64,000 nt of DNA, from positions 620,001 to 684,000 of the forward strand of contig NZ_CP125370.1 in assembly GCF_030034735.1 (NCBI RefSeq), read 5' to 3'. Position numbers and translations under genes: made by a program. The notes below the pieces were generated by a model, which saw nothing but the letters and a program-made list of their open reading frames with translations, made no database searches and was not told the origin of the DNA. How positions within the stretch are numbered: position 1 is the first letter of the stretch; every line of letters begins with the position of its first letter. This stretch comes from Paenibacillus sp. RC334 (GTDB taxonomy: Bacteria; Bacillota; Bacilli; Paenibacillales; Paenibacillaceae). Below are positions 34,625 to 43,553 of the stretch, one piece after another.

Positions 34625-35968
34625 TTAAGAAGGAATGACGATGGTGTTAAATGATTCCGGCTCCAGCTCGAAATGATGTGTAGCCTCTCCAGCGGACAGA
34701 TTCAGCACACGCGATTCGTGGAACGGATTGGCAATGACCACTACCGTTTGTCCGTCAGCATTGCGGAAAGCAACGGCATTTCCCGTCCATGATCCATGGA
34801 GTCCAATGCGTCTCGCACCCGGCAATACAAAATGAGAAAAGTGCTTCATCACGTAATATTCCGGGTTCAGGGTACGCTTACGATCCGCCGGATCAACGGT
34901 GATCATCGAATTTTGCTCCCATCCCCATGTGCTCTTGCCTTTCGGCTCCAAAACCATGTTCCAGTAAATATAAGCATTCACGCCATTGGTAAAGTAGTGC
35001 TGGTACAGGTTATATACATATTTGGCGTAGTCCCACGAATTTTCTCCGTTCCCGCACTCATTTTCTGTCTGCATGTAACGAAGCTCGGGATAGCTGGCTA
35101 CGGTGCGCTGGATGGCGTTTTTGCCTGCCCACTGATAGCCCACGCCCTTAATATATTTGTAGGCCTCCGGGTCACTCAGCACGGTATGGGCATATTCATC
35201 GAATCCGGTCGAAGTCTTCTTCATTAATTCTTCCCACGGATCGGGGGCGTTAATGGTACCTAGCCAAATTTCCGTATCTAGTCCGTGTTTCTCGAAGGCG
35301 GGGCCCAAGTAATCGCGAATAAATTCACGCAGCTGTTCTCCGGTCCATACACAGGAAGGGAATTTTTGATCGGCAATGACTTCATTTTGAACATGGATCT
35401 GATGAATCGTAATGCCTGCCTCACGGTAAGCCTGCACAAATTTGACGAAGTATAATGCATACGCTTTCAAAATATCCTTTTCCCAGCGCAGTGTGCCATA
35501 ATTGTAAGCCTTGGGCGATTTCATCCATGTCGGCGGGCTCCAGGGTGAAGCGAACAGCTTCAAGTCCGGGTTAAGTTGCAATGCTTCCCGAATGAAAGGA
35601 ATGAGATACTGCTGATCACGCTCGATGGAAAAGTGCTTCATTTCCACGTCGCCATCCGTTTCATTGTGGCTGTACCATTCCAGCGCGTAGTCACTGGCTC
35701 CAATAGGGAGTCGGCAAATCGTGAATTTATGCTCACCCTCCGGGTGGAAGAGAGAATGAAGTACCTGCTCCCGTTCGTTGCTCTCCAAATGGTCCAAGGC
35801 CACATAGCCCAGTTCATTAAAACAGCCGCCAAAGCCTTCGACGAGCTGATGCGTTTCCCCCGTAATGGTCAGGTTGGCATGCTCTTGGGTTTCGCTAAGA
35901 TGATGAGATTGGGATTGCCAGGCTTTTGCTTTGGAAGTGGAAAACCACTGAATGGTCTGATTGGTCAT
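34625..35968 (-). CDS. Glycoside hydrolase family 30 (glucosylceramidase / beta-glucanase type), intracellular
   Basis: The 447 residues lack a signal peptide, so the enzyme probably works inside the cell on imported glycosides. GH30 features are the early LVEGFGGCFNELGYVAL (~42-58), CRLPIGASDYAL, LFASPWSPPTWMKSP (~139-152), acid/base Glu196 in IHVQNEVIAD, nucleophile Glu302 in YMQTENECG and the C-terminal beta-sandwich NAVAFRNADGQTVVVIANP. The exact substrate (beta-1,6-glucan, glucosides, fucosides) cannot be told. GGAGGG precedes the ATG. Confidence 0.85.
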   Translation of the reverse strand: MTNQTIQWFSTSKAKAWQSQSHHLSETQEHANLTITGETHQLVEGFGGCFNELGYVALDHLESNEREQVLHSLFHPEGEHKFTICRLPIGASDYALEWYSHNETDGDVEMKHFSIERDQQYLIPFIREALQLNPDLKLFASPWSPPTWMKSPKAYNYGTLRWEKDILKAYALYFVKFVQAYREAGITIHQIHVQNEVIADQKFPSCVWTGEQLREFIRDYLGPAFEKHGLDTEIWLGTINAPDPWEELMKKTSTGFDEYAHTVLSDPEAYKYIKGVGYQWAGKNAIQRTVASYPELRYMQTENECGNGENSWDYAKYVYNLYQHYFTNGVNAYIYWNMVLEPKGKSTWGWEQNSMITVDPADRKRTLNPEYYVMKHFSHFVLPGARRIGLHGSWTGNAVAFRNADGQTVVVIANPFHESRVLNLSAGEATHHFELEPESFNTIVIPS

Positions 35969-36163
35969 GTATTACCCTCCTGTTAACGCTTTTTGTATCT
36001 CTTCTTATTATAGGGTAGGATCATAGGAGATGAGATGGTCTGAGCCAAGACAAATTTGCCCTAATCCAAGCTAGATTCTGCTGATCGGAAGTGCCAAGAA
36101 CACATAAAGAACACATCTCTTTGGTATGCTGATGTCCTAGAATGACCGAAAGAGGGAAGTCGA

Positions 36164-36844
36164 TTGAATAAAAGGGTTCTTCTTGTGGAGGATGAAATTC
36201 GTATCCGTGAAGTCATTGCGGATTATTTTAAACAGAATAATTGGGAAGTCTATGAAGCAGGCAATGGAAAAGATGCGCTAATCTGGTTTGATTCGGTGCA
36301 GCCCGACCTGATCATACTCGATATTATGATGCCGGAGCTGGATGGTTGGGAGGTATGCCGTCAGGTTCGCAGCCGTTCCGGGGTGCCGATCATTTTGCTG
36401 ACCGCCAAATCCGGTGATGATGATAAAATATTGGGCTTTGAGCTGGGAGCAGATGACTACGTTACCAAGCCTTTTAGCCCTAAGGTGCTAATCGCCCGCG
36501 CGAACGCGCTGATGAAACGGGTGGAGGGCCATGTGCTGCCTGAGTCGCATGTCCTGCGGTTCGGCACGGCCATTCTCAATACGATGGCTCATCGGCTTGA
36601 GGTAGATCAGGCGGCAGTCGAGCTGACGCCCAAGGAGTATGAGCTGCTGCGGCTGCTTATACATAACAAAGGTATGGTCATTTCACGGGATGCGATACTT
36701 AGCCGGGTGTGGGGGATCGACTTTGAAGGAGACACGCGGGTCGTGGATACGCATATCAAAAAGCTGAGAAGCAAGCTGGGCCGTGAATCTCGCCATATCC
36801 GGACCGTTTTTGGTACAGGCTACAGGTTTGAGGAGGAAGAATGA
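36164..36844 (+). CDS. OmpR-family response regulator
   Basis: Of 226 residues, ~1-120 form a receiver domain with phosphoacceptor Asp53 (LIILDIMMPELDGW), acidic residues at 9-11 and the KPF lysine. Residues ~130-226 form the OmpR winged helix (VELTPKEYELLRLLIHNKGMVISRDAIL, TRVVDTHIKKLRSKLG, IRTVFGTGYRF). The start is TTG with AGAGGGA upstream. Its last codons overlap the kinase start (ATGA), so the two are co-translated. Confidence 0.92.
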   Translation: MNKRVLLVEDEIRIREVIADYFKQNNWEVYEAGNGKDALIWFDSVQPDLIILDIMMPELDGWEVCRQVRSRSGVPIILLTAKSGDDDKILGFELGADDYVTKPFSPKVLIARANALMKRVEGHVLPESHVLRFGTAILNTMAHRLEVDQAAVELTPKEYELLRLLIHNKGMVISRDAILSRVWGIDFEGDTRVVDTHIKKLRSKLGRESRHIRTVFGTGYRFEEEE

Positions 36845-38610
36845 ACAAACGGGGAGTTACCTTTAAGTTGTTCATTATGACCGTTGCATTTTTTCTTTGT
36901 TTTTACGGCATGGTGATTTTGTGCCAATTGCTTTTTTTTGAAAAATTTTATCAGCAACAGAAGATCGGGCGTGTGGAAAGCCGTTTGCAAAGCTTCGGTC
37001 AAAGCTATGTCAAGGAAGCCTGGGGCTCCGATAGGGTTTCACGAGAAGCAGCCCGTTTTATGTTTCAGAATAAGAACCAGTTGGCGATTGTCACGCTGGA
37101 CGGCAAAGTAAAGCTGGATGACCCGTTCCACATCAATCTCCGAAAAGCAGACGGGCAGATCGTTAAAATATCGTTGTCTCTGTTTATGAGCCAGTTCGGA
37201 GATGAGCTGAGGGCGGCCCGGATTCAGCCGGGTGACACGTTAACCGTTGAAGGTGAAGTGTTGGAAACCGACGGCATCTCTTCTGCCAATTTCATTTATC
37301 CGTCGGGCATTCAAAAGCCTGGCTCCAAACATATAGGAACGACCTCGGAAGAGTCGAGCACAGAGGGTAGTGTAAGGTTGTCCGGTACAGTGACAGAAAT
37401 TGTGCTGCCGGATCTGAAAACCTGGAGCCAGCGGCAAGGATTGCTGTTTAGTGCGCTGGAGGAATGGTTTCCTTTATCGCAGACCCATTTGGAGAAGCTC
37501 AAGAATTTTGAAGTGCTGGAGGAAGAGTGGACGGAGCCTTGGACGGGTGTGCGTAATGCGGTCATTGTCCATCCTGTACGACAAAGCACCGGAGAGATCG
37601 ACCTGCTGTTCACAGTGACATCGTTGCAGGAAATCAGCGAGACGAATGAAGCTTTGCGCTGGTTCTATCTGTACCTGGGCATCGGGGGCTTTGCGCTGAT
37701 TTTGATTTTGTCCTTGTTCTATTCCCGAATGGTGACCCGTCCGCTCATTGCCTTGAACAATACTGCCAAACGGATGGCTAAGCTCGATTTTACAGCCCAT
37801 ACACCGATTCGGCAAAATGATGAGCTGGGCAGCCTGTCCTACAGCATGTATACCCTGTCCCAGAACCTGGACACCGCTTTGCGCGAGCTTCAGGAGGCTA
37901 ACCAGCAACTGGTTGAGGATATGGAGCAGAAACAGAGGATGGAGGCTGTGCAGCAGGACTTTTTTGCCAACGCCTCTCATGAGCTGAAGACCCCGCTTAG
38001 TATTGTTAAAGGCTTCGCCGAAGGGCTACAGGATGGCGTTAGTGCCGGGAAGCAGGACCACTATATCAAGGTGATTGTGGAGGAAGCGGACAAAATGGAG
38101 CGACTGGTCAAGGATATGCTGGACCTCGCCAAGCTGGAATCCGGTACCCTCAAGCTTCGCAAAACGACCTTTATACTGAGCGAGCTGGTGGAGGAAGTCG
38201 TGGACAAGCTGTTCCATCTGCTAAAGGAAAAGCATCTGGAAGCGGTCATTATCCCTGCTAATGAGCTGCCGATTCATGCCGATGCCGGATGGCTGGAGCA
38301 GGTGATTTTCAACTTCGTCATCAATGCCATAAGGCATGCTGAGGAAGGAAGCTCGATTACGATCCGTATCGAAGGCTCCGGGGAAATCAATACCTTTTCC
38401 ATTCAAAATAAAGGAGAAACGATTCCCGACGATCAGCTGGAGCAAATTTGGGAGCGGTTTTACCGGGCCGAGCTTTCACGCAGCCGTCAGACAGGGGGAA
38501 CCGGACTGGGACTGTCGATCGTCAAACGGATTTTGGATTTGCACGATTTTCGCTATATGGCGGAGAATACCAGGGATGGCGTTCGTTTTGTCGTCATATT
38601 CGGAGGTTAA
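36841..38610 (+). CDS. Membrane sensor histidine kinase
   Basis: The 589 residues contain TM1 (~9-31), a large extracytoplasmic sensor (~32-278), TM2 (~280-300), HAMP (~301-353), HisKA with His380 in NASHELKTPLSIVKGFAEGL, and an ATPase domain with INAIRHAEEGSSI and GGTGLGLSIVKRIL (~550). It partners the overlapping response regulator. pssA follows three bases after its stop and a DedA gene after that, so the signal may concern the membrane or envelope (inference). Confidence 0.92.
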   Translation: MNKRGVTFKLFIMTVAFFLCFYGMVILCQLLFFEKFYQQQKIGRVESRLQSFGQSYVKEAWGSDRVSREAARFMFQNKNQLAIVTLDGKVKLDDPFHINLRKADGQIVKISLSLFMSQFGDELRAARIQPGDTLTVEGEVLETDGISSANFIYPSGIQKPGSKHIGTTSEESSTEGSVRLSGTVTEIVLPDLKTWSQRQGLLFSALEEWFPLSQTHLEKLKNFEVLEEEWTEPWTGVRNAVIVHPVRQSTGEIDLLFTVTSLQEISETNEALRWFYLYLGIGGFALILILSLFYSRMVTRPLIALNNTAKRMAKLDFTAHTPIRQNDELGSLSYSMYTLSQNLDTALRELQEANQQLVEDMEQKQRMEAVQQDFFANASHELKTPLSIVKGFAEGLQDGVSAGKQDHYIKVIVEEADKMERLVKDMLDLAKLESGTLKLRKTTFILSELVEEVVDKLFHLLKEKHLEAVIIPANELPIHADAGWLEQVIFNFVINAIRHAEEGSSITIRIEGSGEINTFSIQNKGETIPDDQLEQIWERFYRAELSRSRQTGGTGLGLSIVKRILDLHDFRYMAENTRDGVRFVVIFGG

Positions 38611-38613
38611 GCT

Positions 38614-39159
38614 ATGGCAAAGGAGTCAAGCAGTATGAAATGGAATTGGTTGCCCTCACTATGCACGATGGCAAATCTGGGGGCAGGGGTACTATCCCTG
38701 TTTTACACGATTCATGAACAATATACGACCGCTTTTATTCTGATTATGGTGGCTGCTTTGTGGGATGTGCTAGACGGTTTGCTGGCAAGGCTGCTGCATT
38801 GCTCCAGTGATTTTGGCAAGCAGCTCGATTCGCTGGCGGATGTGGTCTCATTTGGCGTTGCCCCTGCTTTCTTGACCTTGTTCTACCAACTGGGAGGTAC
38901 ACATTGGATGGGGCCGCTTGTGGCTGTTTTGTTTGTGATATGCGGTGCAGTGAGGCTGGCAAGATTCAACTTGATGGCTTTTAGTACAGGCTTCGTAGGC
39001 ATGCCAATTACGGCTGCGGGTGTTATTTTGTCCTTTATGTTTTTATGGAGTGAGCATTTGCGACCCGAATTATTGCTTGGGCTCATGGTAGTGCTGTCTT
39101 TCCTGATGATTAGCCGTATTCCGTTCCCGTCCTTCAAAAAAAAACCGATCAGGAGGTAG
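38614..39159 (+). CDS. pssA: CDP-diacylglycerol--serine O-phosphatidyltransferase
   Basis: Makes phosphatidylserine, the precursor of phosphatidylethanolamine. The 181 residues hold the CDP-alcohol phosphatidyltransferase signature DVLDGLLARLLHCSSDFGKQLDSLADVVSFGVAPA (consensus DG-x2-AR-x8-G-x3-D-x3-D), with several membrane segments. ATG 38614 has GGAGG-like sequence at the end of the kinase gene; an in-frame ATG at 38635 with AAGGAG is an alternative. The neighbouring DedA gene recalls the B. subtilis pssA-ybfM pair. No psd is in the window. Confidence 0.9.
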   Translation: MAKESSSMKWNWLPSLCTMANLGAGVLSLFYTIHEQYTTAFILIMVAALWDVLDGLLARLLHCSSDFGKQLDSLADVVSFGVAPAFLTLFYQLGGTHWMGPLVAVLFVICGAVRLARFNLMAFSTGFVGMPITAAGVILSFMFLWSEHLRPELLLGLMVVLSFLMISRIPFPSFKKKPIRR

Positions 39160-39165
39160 CACCCT

Positions 39166-39660
39166 ATGGAATGGGCTATGAGCATAATTACACAATACGG
39201 GTATATTGCTATTTTTGCACTTCTTGCTCTCGGGATTATCGGCCTTCCAGTTCCTGATGAAATTATTATGGTCTTTGTCGGCTATCTGTCCTCCATCATG
39301 GTACTGAATTATTCAATGTCTGTACTGGTCAGCTTTATGGGGGCCATGACAGGCATGATGATCAGCTACACGCTGGGCAAAAAGCTGGGACAGCCGTTGG
39401 TGGATAAGCACGGCAAGTGGTTCGGGCTGACACCGAAGCGGTTTGCAAGGGTGAAGGGGTGGTTTGCACGCTTCGGGCTGTGGACCATTCTGGTCGGTTA
39501 TTTCATTCCGGGCGTCAGGCATGTGACAAGCTACTTGTCTGGAATTAGCGCAATGCCTGTTCGAAAATATATGCTGGTCGCAAGCGCAGGTTCTCTCGTA
39601 TGGACCCTTATTTTTATCTCGATTGGTTATATTACCGGAGCGAATATACACTTTCAATAA
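39166..39660 (+). CDS. DedA-family membrane protein (possible phospholipid transporter)
   Basis: The 164 residues show the SNARE-associated/DedA pattern: IGLPVPDEIIMVFVGYLSS near 20-38, the Gly-rich YTLGKKLGQPLV and the amphipathic FARFGLWTILVGYFIPGVRHVTSYLSGISAMP with its conserved Arg. Starts at ATG after AGGAGGT, six bases after pssA. Family members have been linked to movement of undecaprenyl phosphate or phosphatidylethanolamine across the membrane; the pssA linkage favours the latter here. Confidence 0.88.
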   Translation: MEWAMSIITQYGYIAIFALLALGIIGLPVPDEIIMVFVGYLSSIMVLNYSMSVLVSFMGAMTGMMISYTLGKKLGQPLVDKHGKWFGLTPKRFARVKGWFARFGLWTILVGYFIPGVRHVTSYLSGISAMPVRKYMLVASAGSLVWTLIFISIGYITGANIHFQ

Positions 39661-39746
39661 GGTTACACCAAAAGTAATGTAGCATTTTTCATGAATTCCG
39701 CCGATAATATAATAAAGAAACTGTACAACCAGTGAGGGGATCTGTA

Positions 39747-40163
39747 GTGAACGCTTTTATGAAGCATATTGAAAAATTACCTGGTTTTCTGCAAATGATC
39801 CTGAATATCTCGTTGTTTCTGGTCGGACTGATTTTAAGCTTCTTGCTGCTGAAAGAAACATGGTCCATTTTCTCCTATGTTTTCTTGTCTGCAGAGTTGG
39901 ATAAGAATTACTACGAATTCACGGAAGAGCTGCTTGTATTCTTTTTGTATTTTGAGTTCATCGCATTAATTGTTAAGTACTTTAAAACCAATTTCCATTT
40001 TCCTTTACGTTATTTCATCTATATTGGCATTACGGCTGTCATCAGGCTCATTATTGTAGATCACGATGATGCCAAGAATACATTTTGGTGGTCCATTGCC
40101 ATCCTGGTCATGGTAGGTTCTCTATTGATCGCTAACAGTAAATTGTTAAAAAGAGAAAGCTGA
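39747..40163 (+). CDS. PsiE-like small membrane protein
   Basis: The 138 residues have four predicted membrane helices (MILNISLFLVGLILSFLLL, ELLVFFLYFEFIALIVKYF, PLRYFIYIGITAVIRLIIV, TFWWSIAILVMVGSLLIA), the layout of the phosphate-starvation-inducible PsiE family. GTG 39747 follows GAGGGGAT by six bases; an in-frame GTG at 39732 overlaps that site. Function is unknown beyond the name. Confidence 0.7.
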   Translation: MNAFMKHIEKLPGFLQMILNISLFLVGLILSFLLLKETWSIFSYVFLSAELDKNYYEFTEELLVFFLYFEFIALIVKYFKTNFHFPLRYFIYIGITAVIRLIIVDHDDAKNTFWWSIAILVMVGSLLIANSKLLKRES

Positions 40164-40219
40164 TCGTTAGGACAGATTACAAGGTTGACAGTCAAGAAGG
40201 AGAGAGGGAATAAAGACGA

Positions 40220-41227
40220 ATGGTAAGAAATTGGATGAATCATGCGGGTGTTAGGCGGGGAGCCGTCCTTGCGATAATCATTTTGGTGTTGTTTTTATTA
40301 AAGAGCATGATGAATATTATTTTGTTAACCCTGCTGCTTACGATCCTGATCGGCAGTATATATAACGGAGTGACCAAGCTGATCAAGCGGTTCGCCAATG
40401 TGCCGCCTACGATTGTGTTGCTACTGGTGTATGTGTTGCTGATTCTGATCATCGTATGGGGAGTTTACCGGATGGTGCCGCTGATTAGCGTGCAGGTCAA
40501 GCAGGTGTATCTCATGATTCAGCAAGCGTATATGTACCCGGATCGTAACCAATGGAACGAAACGATTATCGAATTTATGGATACACTTAATGTTCAACGG
40601 CTATTTGAGCCTGGCTTGAATGCAGTCATGAAAGTAAGCCAATTGGGCACACAACTGCTGGTGTCGATTATTTTGAGCTTATTCTTCCTGATGGAAAAAT
40701 CCTATATTACACGCTTTACAGCTACGTTTAAGCATAGCAAGCTGGGGTGGTTTTTTGAAGAAGTGGGTCACTTTGGCCGCATGTTCCTGGATACGTTCGG
40801 GAAGGTGCTGGAGGCTCAACTGCTGATTTCACTGATTAACTGTATATTGACCACGATTGCGCTCTGGATTATGGGTTTTCCCAATCTGCTCGGTCTTGCA
40901 TTGATCATCTTCGTATTGGGTTTGGTTCCGGTGGCAGGTGTGTTCATCTCACTGTTGCCGCTCGGTCTGATCGCCTTTAGCGTCGGAGGCATTCATTATG
41001 TCATCTACCTGATCATTCTGATCGTGGTGATCCATGCGATTGAAGCTTATTTCCTGAATCCGAAGCTGATGTCATCCAAAACCAATTTACCGATTTTCTT
41101 TACCTTTGTCGTCCTGATTTTCTCTGAGCATCTGATTGGGATTTGGGGGTTGATTGTCGGTATTCCGCTGTTCGTCTTCTTCCTCGATCTGATCGGGGTA
41201 CAGCGCAAGCAAGAGAAGGATACCTGA
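40220..41227 (+). CDS. AI-2E (PerM/TqsA) family membrane protein
   Basis: The 335 residues have about seven membrane segments: an N-terminal pair, a soluble region (~95-145), then a C-terminal bundle with LGLVPVAGVFISLLPLGLIAF and EAYFLNPKLMSSKTNLPIFFTFVVLIFSEHLIGIWGLIVGIPL, typical of the AI-2E family. Relatives include peptidoglycan-precursor or Na+/H+ exporters and autoinducer-2 exporters, so the substrate is open. A GC-rich terminator follows. Confidence 0.85.
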   Translation: MVRNWMNHAGVRRGAVLAIIILVLFLLKSMMNIILLTLLLTILIGSIYNGVTKLIKRFANVPPTIVLLLVYVLLILIIVWGVYRMVPLISVQVKQVYLMIQQAYMYPDRNQWNETIIEFMDTLNVQRLFEPGLNAVMKVSQLGTQLLVSIILSLFFLMEKSYITRFTATFKHSKLGWFFEEVGHFGRMFLDTFGKVLEAQLLISLINCILTTIALWIMGFPNLLGLALIIFVLGLVPVAGVFISLLPLGLIAFSVGGIHYVIYLIILIVVIHAIEAYFLNPKLMSSKTNLPIFFTFVVLIFSEHLIGIWGLIVGIPLFVFFLDLIGVQRKQEKDT

Positions 41228-41234
41228 TTTGACG

Positions 41235-41262
41235 AATGCCTGCGAAGCCGCAGGCATTTTTT
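41235..41262 (+). terminator. Terminator after the AI-2E family gene
   Basis: AATGCCTGCG pairs with CGCAGGCATT, then T-rich TTTT. Confidence 0.9.
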
Positions 41263-41325
41263 AATTCTGGGTTATCTGTAGTACACTGAGTATAAAAGAT
41301 GTTGCCAGTTAAATAAGGAAACGAG

Positions 41326-41880
41326 ATGATATGGGTGGATCAGAAAATCAAGGTACTGGCTATATCGGGGAGTCTTCGTCAAAAGTCCTCCAATACAGCC
41401 TTATTAAAGGCTACCATTGGGTTAGCGCCAGACAATATGATATTTACGATGTATAACGGATTGGGTGAGCTTCCTCATTTTAACCCGGATCTGGATGTAG
41501 AAGACGGGCCGGCTTCCGTCAAGGAGCTGCGGGAACAACTGAAAGAAGTGGATGGGGTATTGATCTGTACGCCGGAATATGGGAATGGTGTTCCGGGTAC
41601 TTTGAAAAATGCATTGGATTGGATCGTTTCTTCGGGCGAATTTGTAAATAAACCTACAGCAGTTATTAGCGCGTCACCTTCTCCTATGGGTGGGAATCTG
41701 GCCCATGCCTCTCTGTTGCTCACACTGCAAATGATCAATGCCGAGATTGTGGAAAATGGAAAGGTCATTATTCCGCATATCACATTGAAGCTAAATCAGG
41801 AAGGCGTAATTACCGATTCTGAAACCAGGCAGGAGTTACATGCATTACTTCAAGGGCTTGAGCAAGCTTGCTCAAGATAG
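41326..41880 (+). CDS. NADPH-dependent FMN reductase family oxidoreductase
   Basis: The 184-residue flavodoxin-like protein carries the FMN loop AISGSLRQKSSNTALL (~12-27), LICTPEYGNGVPGTLKNALDWI and ASPSPMGGNLAHASL, as in YieF/ChrR-type quinone or chromate reductases. RBS AAGGAAACGAG before the ATG. Single gene, closed by a hairpin shared with panE. Confidence 0.88.
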   Translation: MIWVDQKIKVLAISGSLRQKSSNTALLKATIGLAPDNMIFTMYNGLGELPHFNPDLDVEDGPASVKELREQLKEVDGVLICTPEYGNGVPGTLKNALDWIVSSGEFVNKPTAVISASPSPMGGNLAHASLLLTLQMINAEIVENGKVIIPHITLKLNQEGVITDSETRQELHALLQGLEQACSR

Positions 41881-41897
41881 ACAGTATAGAGTAAAAC

Positions 41898-41942
41898 AAA
41901 AGCAGAACCTTCATGAACACATCATGGAAGGATCTGCTTTTT
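41898..41942. terminator. Bidirectional terminator, FMN reductase / panE
   Basis: AAAGCAGAACCTTC pairs with GGAAGGATCTGCTTTT around an ATGA..TCAT loop region, between convergent genes. Confidence 0.85.
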
Positions 41943-41956
41943 AACTTAATCAAATG

Positions 41957-42883
41957 TTAGATAGTATCCAATAAGCTCTCATATACCTTTAATCGGGCAT
42001 ATACCGTTTCAAGTATCGGATATGCATCATTACTGCCAGAAGCCAATGCAAGAAGTGAACCATGCAGGTGACTCGCTTCAATCGGAAGCTTTTTATGCAT
42101 ATCACGTTGCATGGATGACATCATCTCCGGTCGTAAGGACTCCATCGTTTTCAATGTATGAGCTTCCATCTCTGAATCAATCGGCATCCCTGCGTTGCGA
42201 GCAAGTGTGACCATCTCATGCAGCAGCTTTTCGTATATAGCACGTGACTCTGCCGTGGCAAGTATAGTCCCGACAGAGGTATCCATTAGTGTTGTGATTC
42301 CGCTCAAGCTGGCAACAAATATATATTTCTGCCAAACTTCACGCTGGATATCCTGACTTCGTGTGACTGTGAAGCCTGCATGATCAAGATGATTCAGCAG
42401 TATTTGTGTACGCTCTGATTGCACACCGTTCCATTCACCGAAGACGATACGGTGGAATGGACTTGTCTGAACGACAGAACCATCATGATCTAGCGTAGTT
42501 TCGATATAACAAAGTCCGCCCAGCACTTTTTCCGGACCGAATTGCTTGCGTAAAGAGTCAAAATGTTCGTAACCGTTAAGTAACGGAAGAATCATGGTAT
42601 GATCACCGATATAGGGCTCAAGATCGAATTGCAATTGGGGCAGATGATATGCTTTGACCGCAACGATAATGCAGTCGAACGGCTCGACAGCTTCACCATA
42701 TGTAATAGCACGGATTGGCGTCTGGAAATCCCCATGAACACTTTTAACAATCAGACCGTTCTCTTCCAACTGAGATTTTTTGGAAGGACGTACGAAGAAG
42801 GTCACGTCTTCTCCTTTTTGAACAAGACGTCCCCCGAAGTAGCCTCCAATAGCCCCTGCACCTACAATCAAAAATCGCATCAT
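41957..42883 (-). CDS. panE: 2-dehydropantoate 2-reductase (ketopantoate reductase)
   Basis: Reduces ketopantoate to pantoate with NADPH, a step to pantothenate and CoA. The 308 residues start with the Rossmann motif RFLIVGAGAIGGYFGGRL; IIVAVKAYHLPQ contains the conserved Lys, and VWQKYIFVASLSGITTLM and the C-terminal helical domain follow. GGGAGGG precedes the ATG, which overlaps the stop of the truncated panB (ATGA). The enzyme looks intact. Confidence 0.88.
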   Translation of the reverse strand: MMRFLIVGAGAIGGYFGGRLVQKGEDVTFFVRPSKKSQLEENGLIVKSVHGDFQTPIRAITYGEAVEPFDCIIVAVKAYHLPQLQFDLEPYIGDHTMILPLLNGYEHFDSLRKQFGPEKVLGGLCYIETTLDHDGSVVQTSPFHRIVFGEWNGVQSERTQILLNHLDHAGFTVTRSQDIQREVWQKYIFVASLSGITTLMDTSVGTILATAESRAIYEKLLHEMVTLARNAGMPIDSEMEAHTLKTMESLRPEMMSSMQRDMHKKLPIEASHLHGSLLALASGSNDAYPILETVYARLKVYESLLDTI

Positions 42884-43221
42884 AGGGTCCCTCCCTTTAC
42901 TTTTGCATTCCCATACAGCCGTTCTACTACGTTCTCATCTGCCTTAAAAGCATGCTCTTCGCACGGAAAAGAACGATTCTTTACGTCTTCGACAAATTGC
43001 CCGATGCTGTCGGGGATCAGAGTACCTATATCCGAATATGTTTTTACGAACATTTTCTCCCGGTACGGAGAGGAGTATTGTAGCATGTCATGGTGGACTA
43101 TACCAGCTTTCTCAGCCAAACGAGCAGACGGATAATCATACGCCGTAATCATGCTTATAGGTAAACCTTCTCGTTTCATTTTCTTTAATTGCAAAATATT
43201 AAGCGCCTTTGGAGTTGCCAT
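42880..43221 (-). pseudogene. panB: Internally deleted panB (ketopantoate hydroxymethyltransferase remnant), still in frame
   Basis: A 113-residue frame. Residues 1-41 (ILQLKKMKREGLPISMITAY, DYPSARLAEKAG) match the start of PanB, and residues 42-92 (VHHDMLQYSS, FVKTYSDIG, SIGQFVEDVKNRSFPCEEHAF) match its C-terminus. About 160-170 residues between them are missing, including the metal- and ketoisovalerate-binding barrel core of the ~270-290-residue enzyme. It cannot be catalytic. The frame and the ATGA coupling to panE are kept. A full panB must lie elsewhere if the strain makes pantothenate. Confidence 0.8.
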
Positions 43222-43263
43222 GGTTACATTCAATCCTTTCCCTACCTTTGTTTTAGAACACAC

Positions 43264-43303
43264 AAAAAACCTTTCAGCACATGGCCGAAAAGGTCCGAAA
43301 GGC
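43264..43303 (-). terminator. Attenuator-like hairpin before panB remnant
   Basis: On the minus strand two near-repeats, CCTTTCGG and CCTTTTCGG, precede CTGAAAGG followed by TTTTTT. Either repeat can pair with the last arm, giving alternative stems. Confidence 0.55.
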
Positions 43304-43313
43304 AAAAAAAGAG

Positions 43314-43367
43314 TCAATTTGCGACCGTTCTTTTGTCTCGGTCCTTACGGATCAGAGCAAAATCCAA
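43314..43367 (-). CDS. Candidate 17-residue leader peptide
   Basis: TTG start with GGAGGTGA eight bases upstream, an ideal ribosome site. The peptide reads MDFALIRKDRDKRTVAN and is rich in Arg, Lys and Asp. It ends 11 bp before a terminator-like hairpin, as in ribosome-mediated attenuators. Too short for conservation to be judged here; an accidental frame is possible. Confidence 0.5.
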   Translation of the reverse strand: MDFALIRKDRDKRTVAN

Positions 43368-43506
43368 CGAGTTCACCTCCATAGGCTCACACATCTACAT
43401 ATTGAATTACACTAAACTAGAGTACCGTTCGAAGTTGTCGATACAGCCTCTCACGGAAGTATATCAAAATATAGGGTTCTTGCATAACTTTCTCTGCAAT
43501 ACGAAC

Positions 43507-43553
43507 AGAACAAGCCCTTCCAGCTTCCTAATGGGAAGTGAAAGGGCTGTTCA
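43507..43553 (-). terminator. Hairpin after the YdjM-like gene
   Basis: GAACAAGCCCTT and the following CTTCC pair with GGGAAG and AAGGGCTGTTC with a bulge. The T-run is weak. Confidence 0.5.

Noticed and set aside
37474..37980. 168-codon antisense frame over the sensor kinase
   Set aside because: No ribosome site or family signature; the kinase reads through in the other strand.
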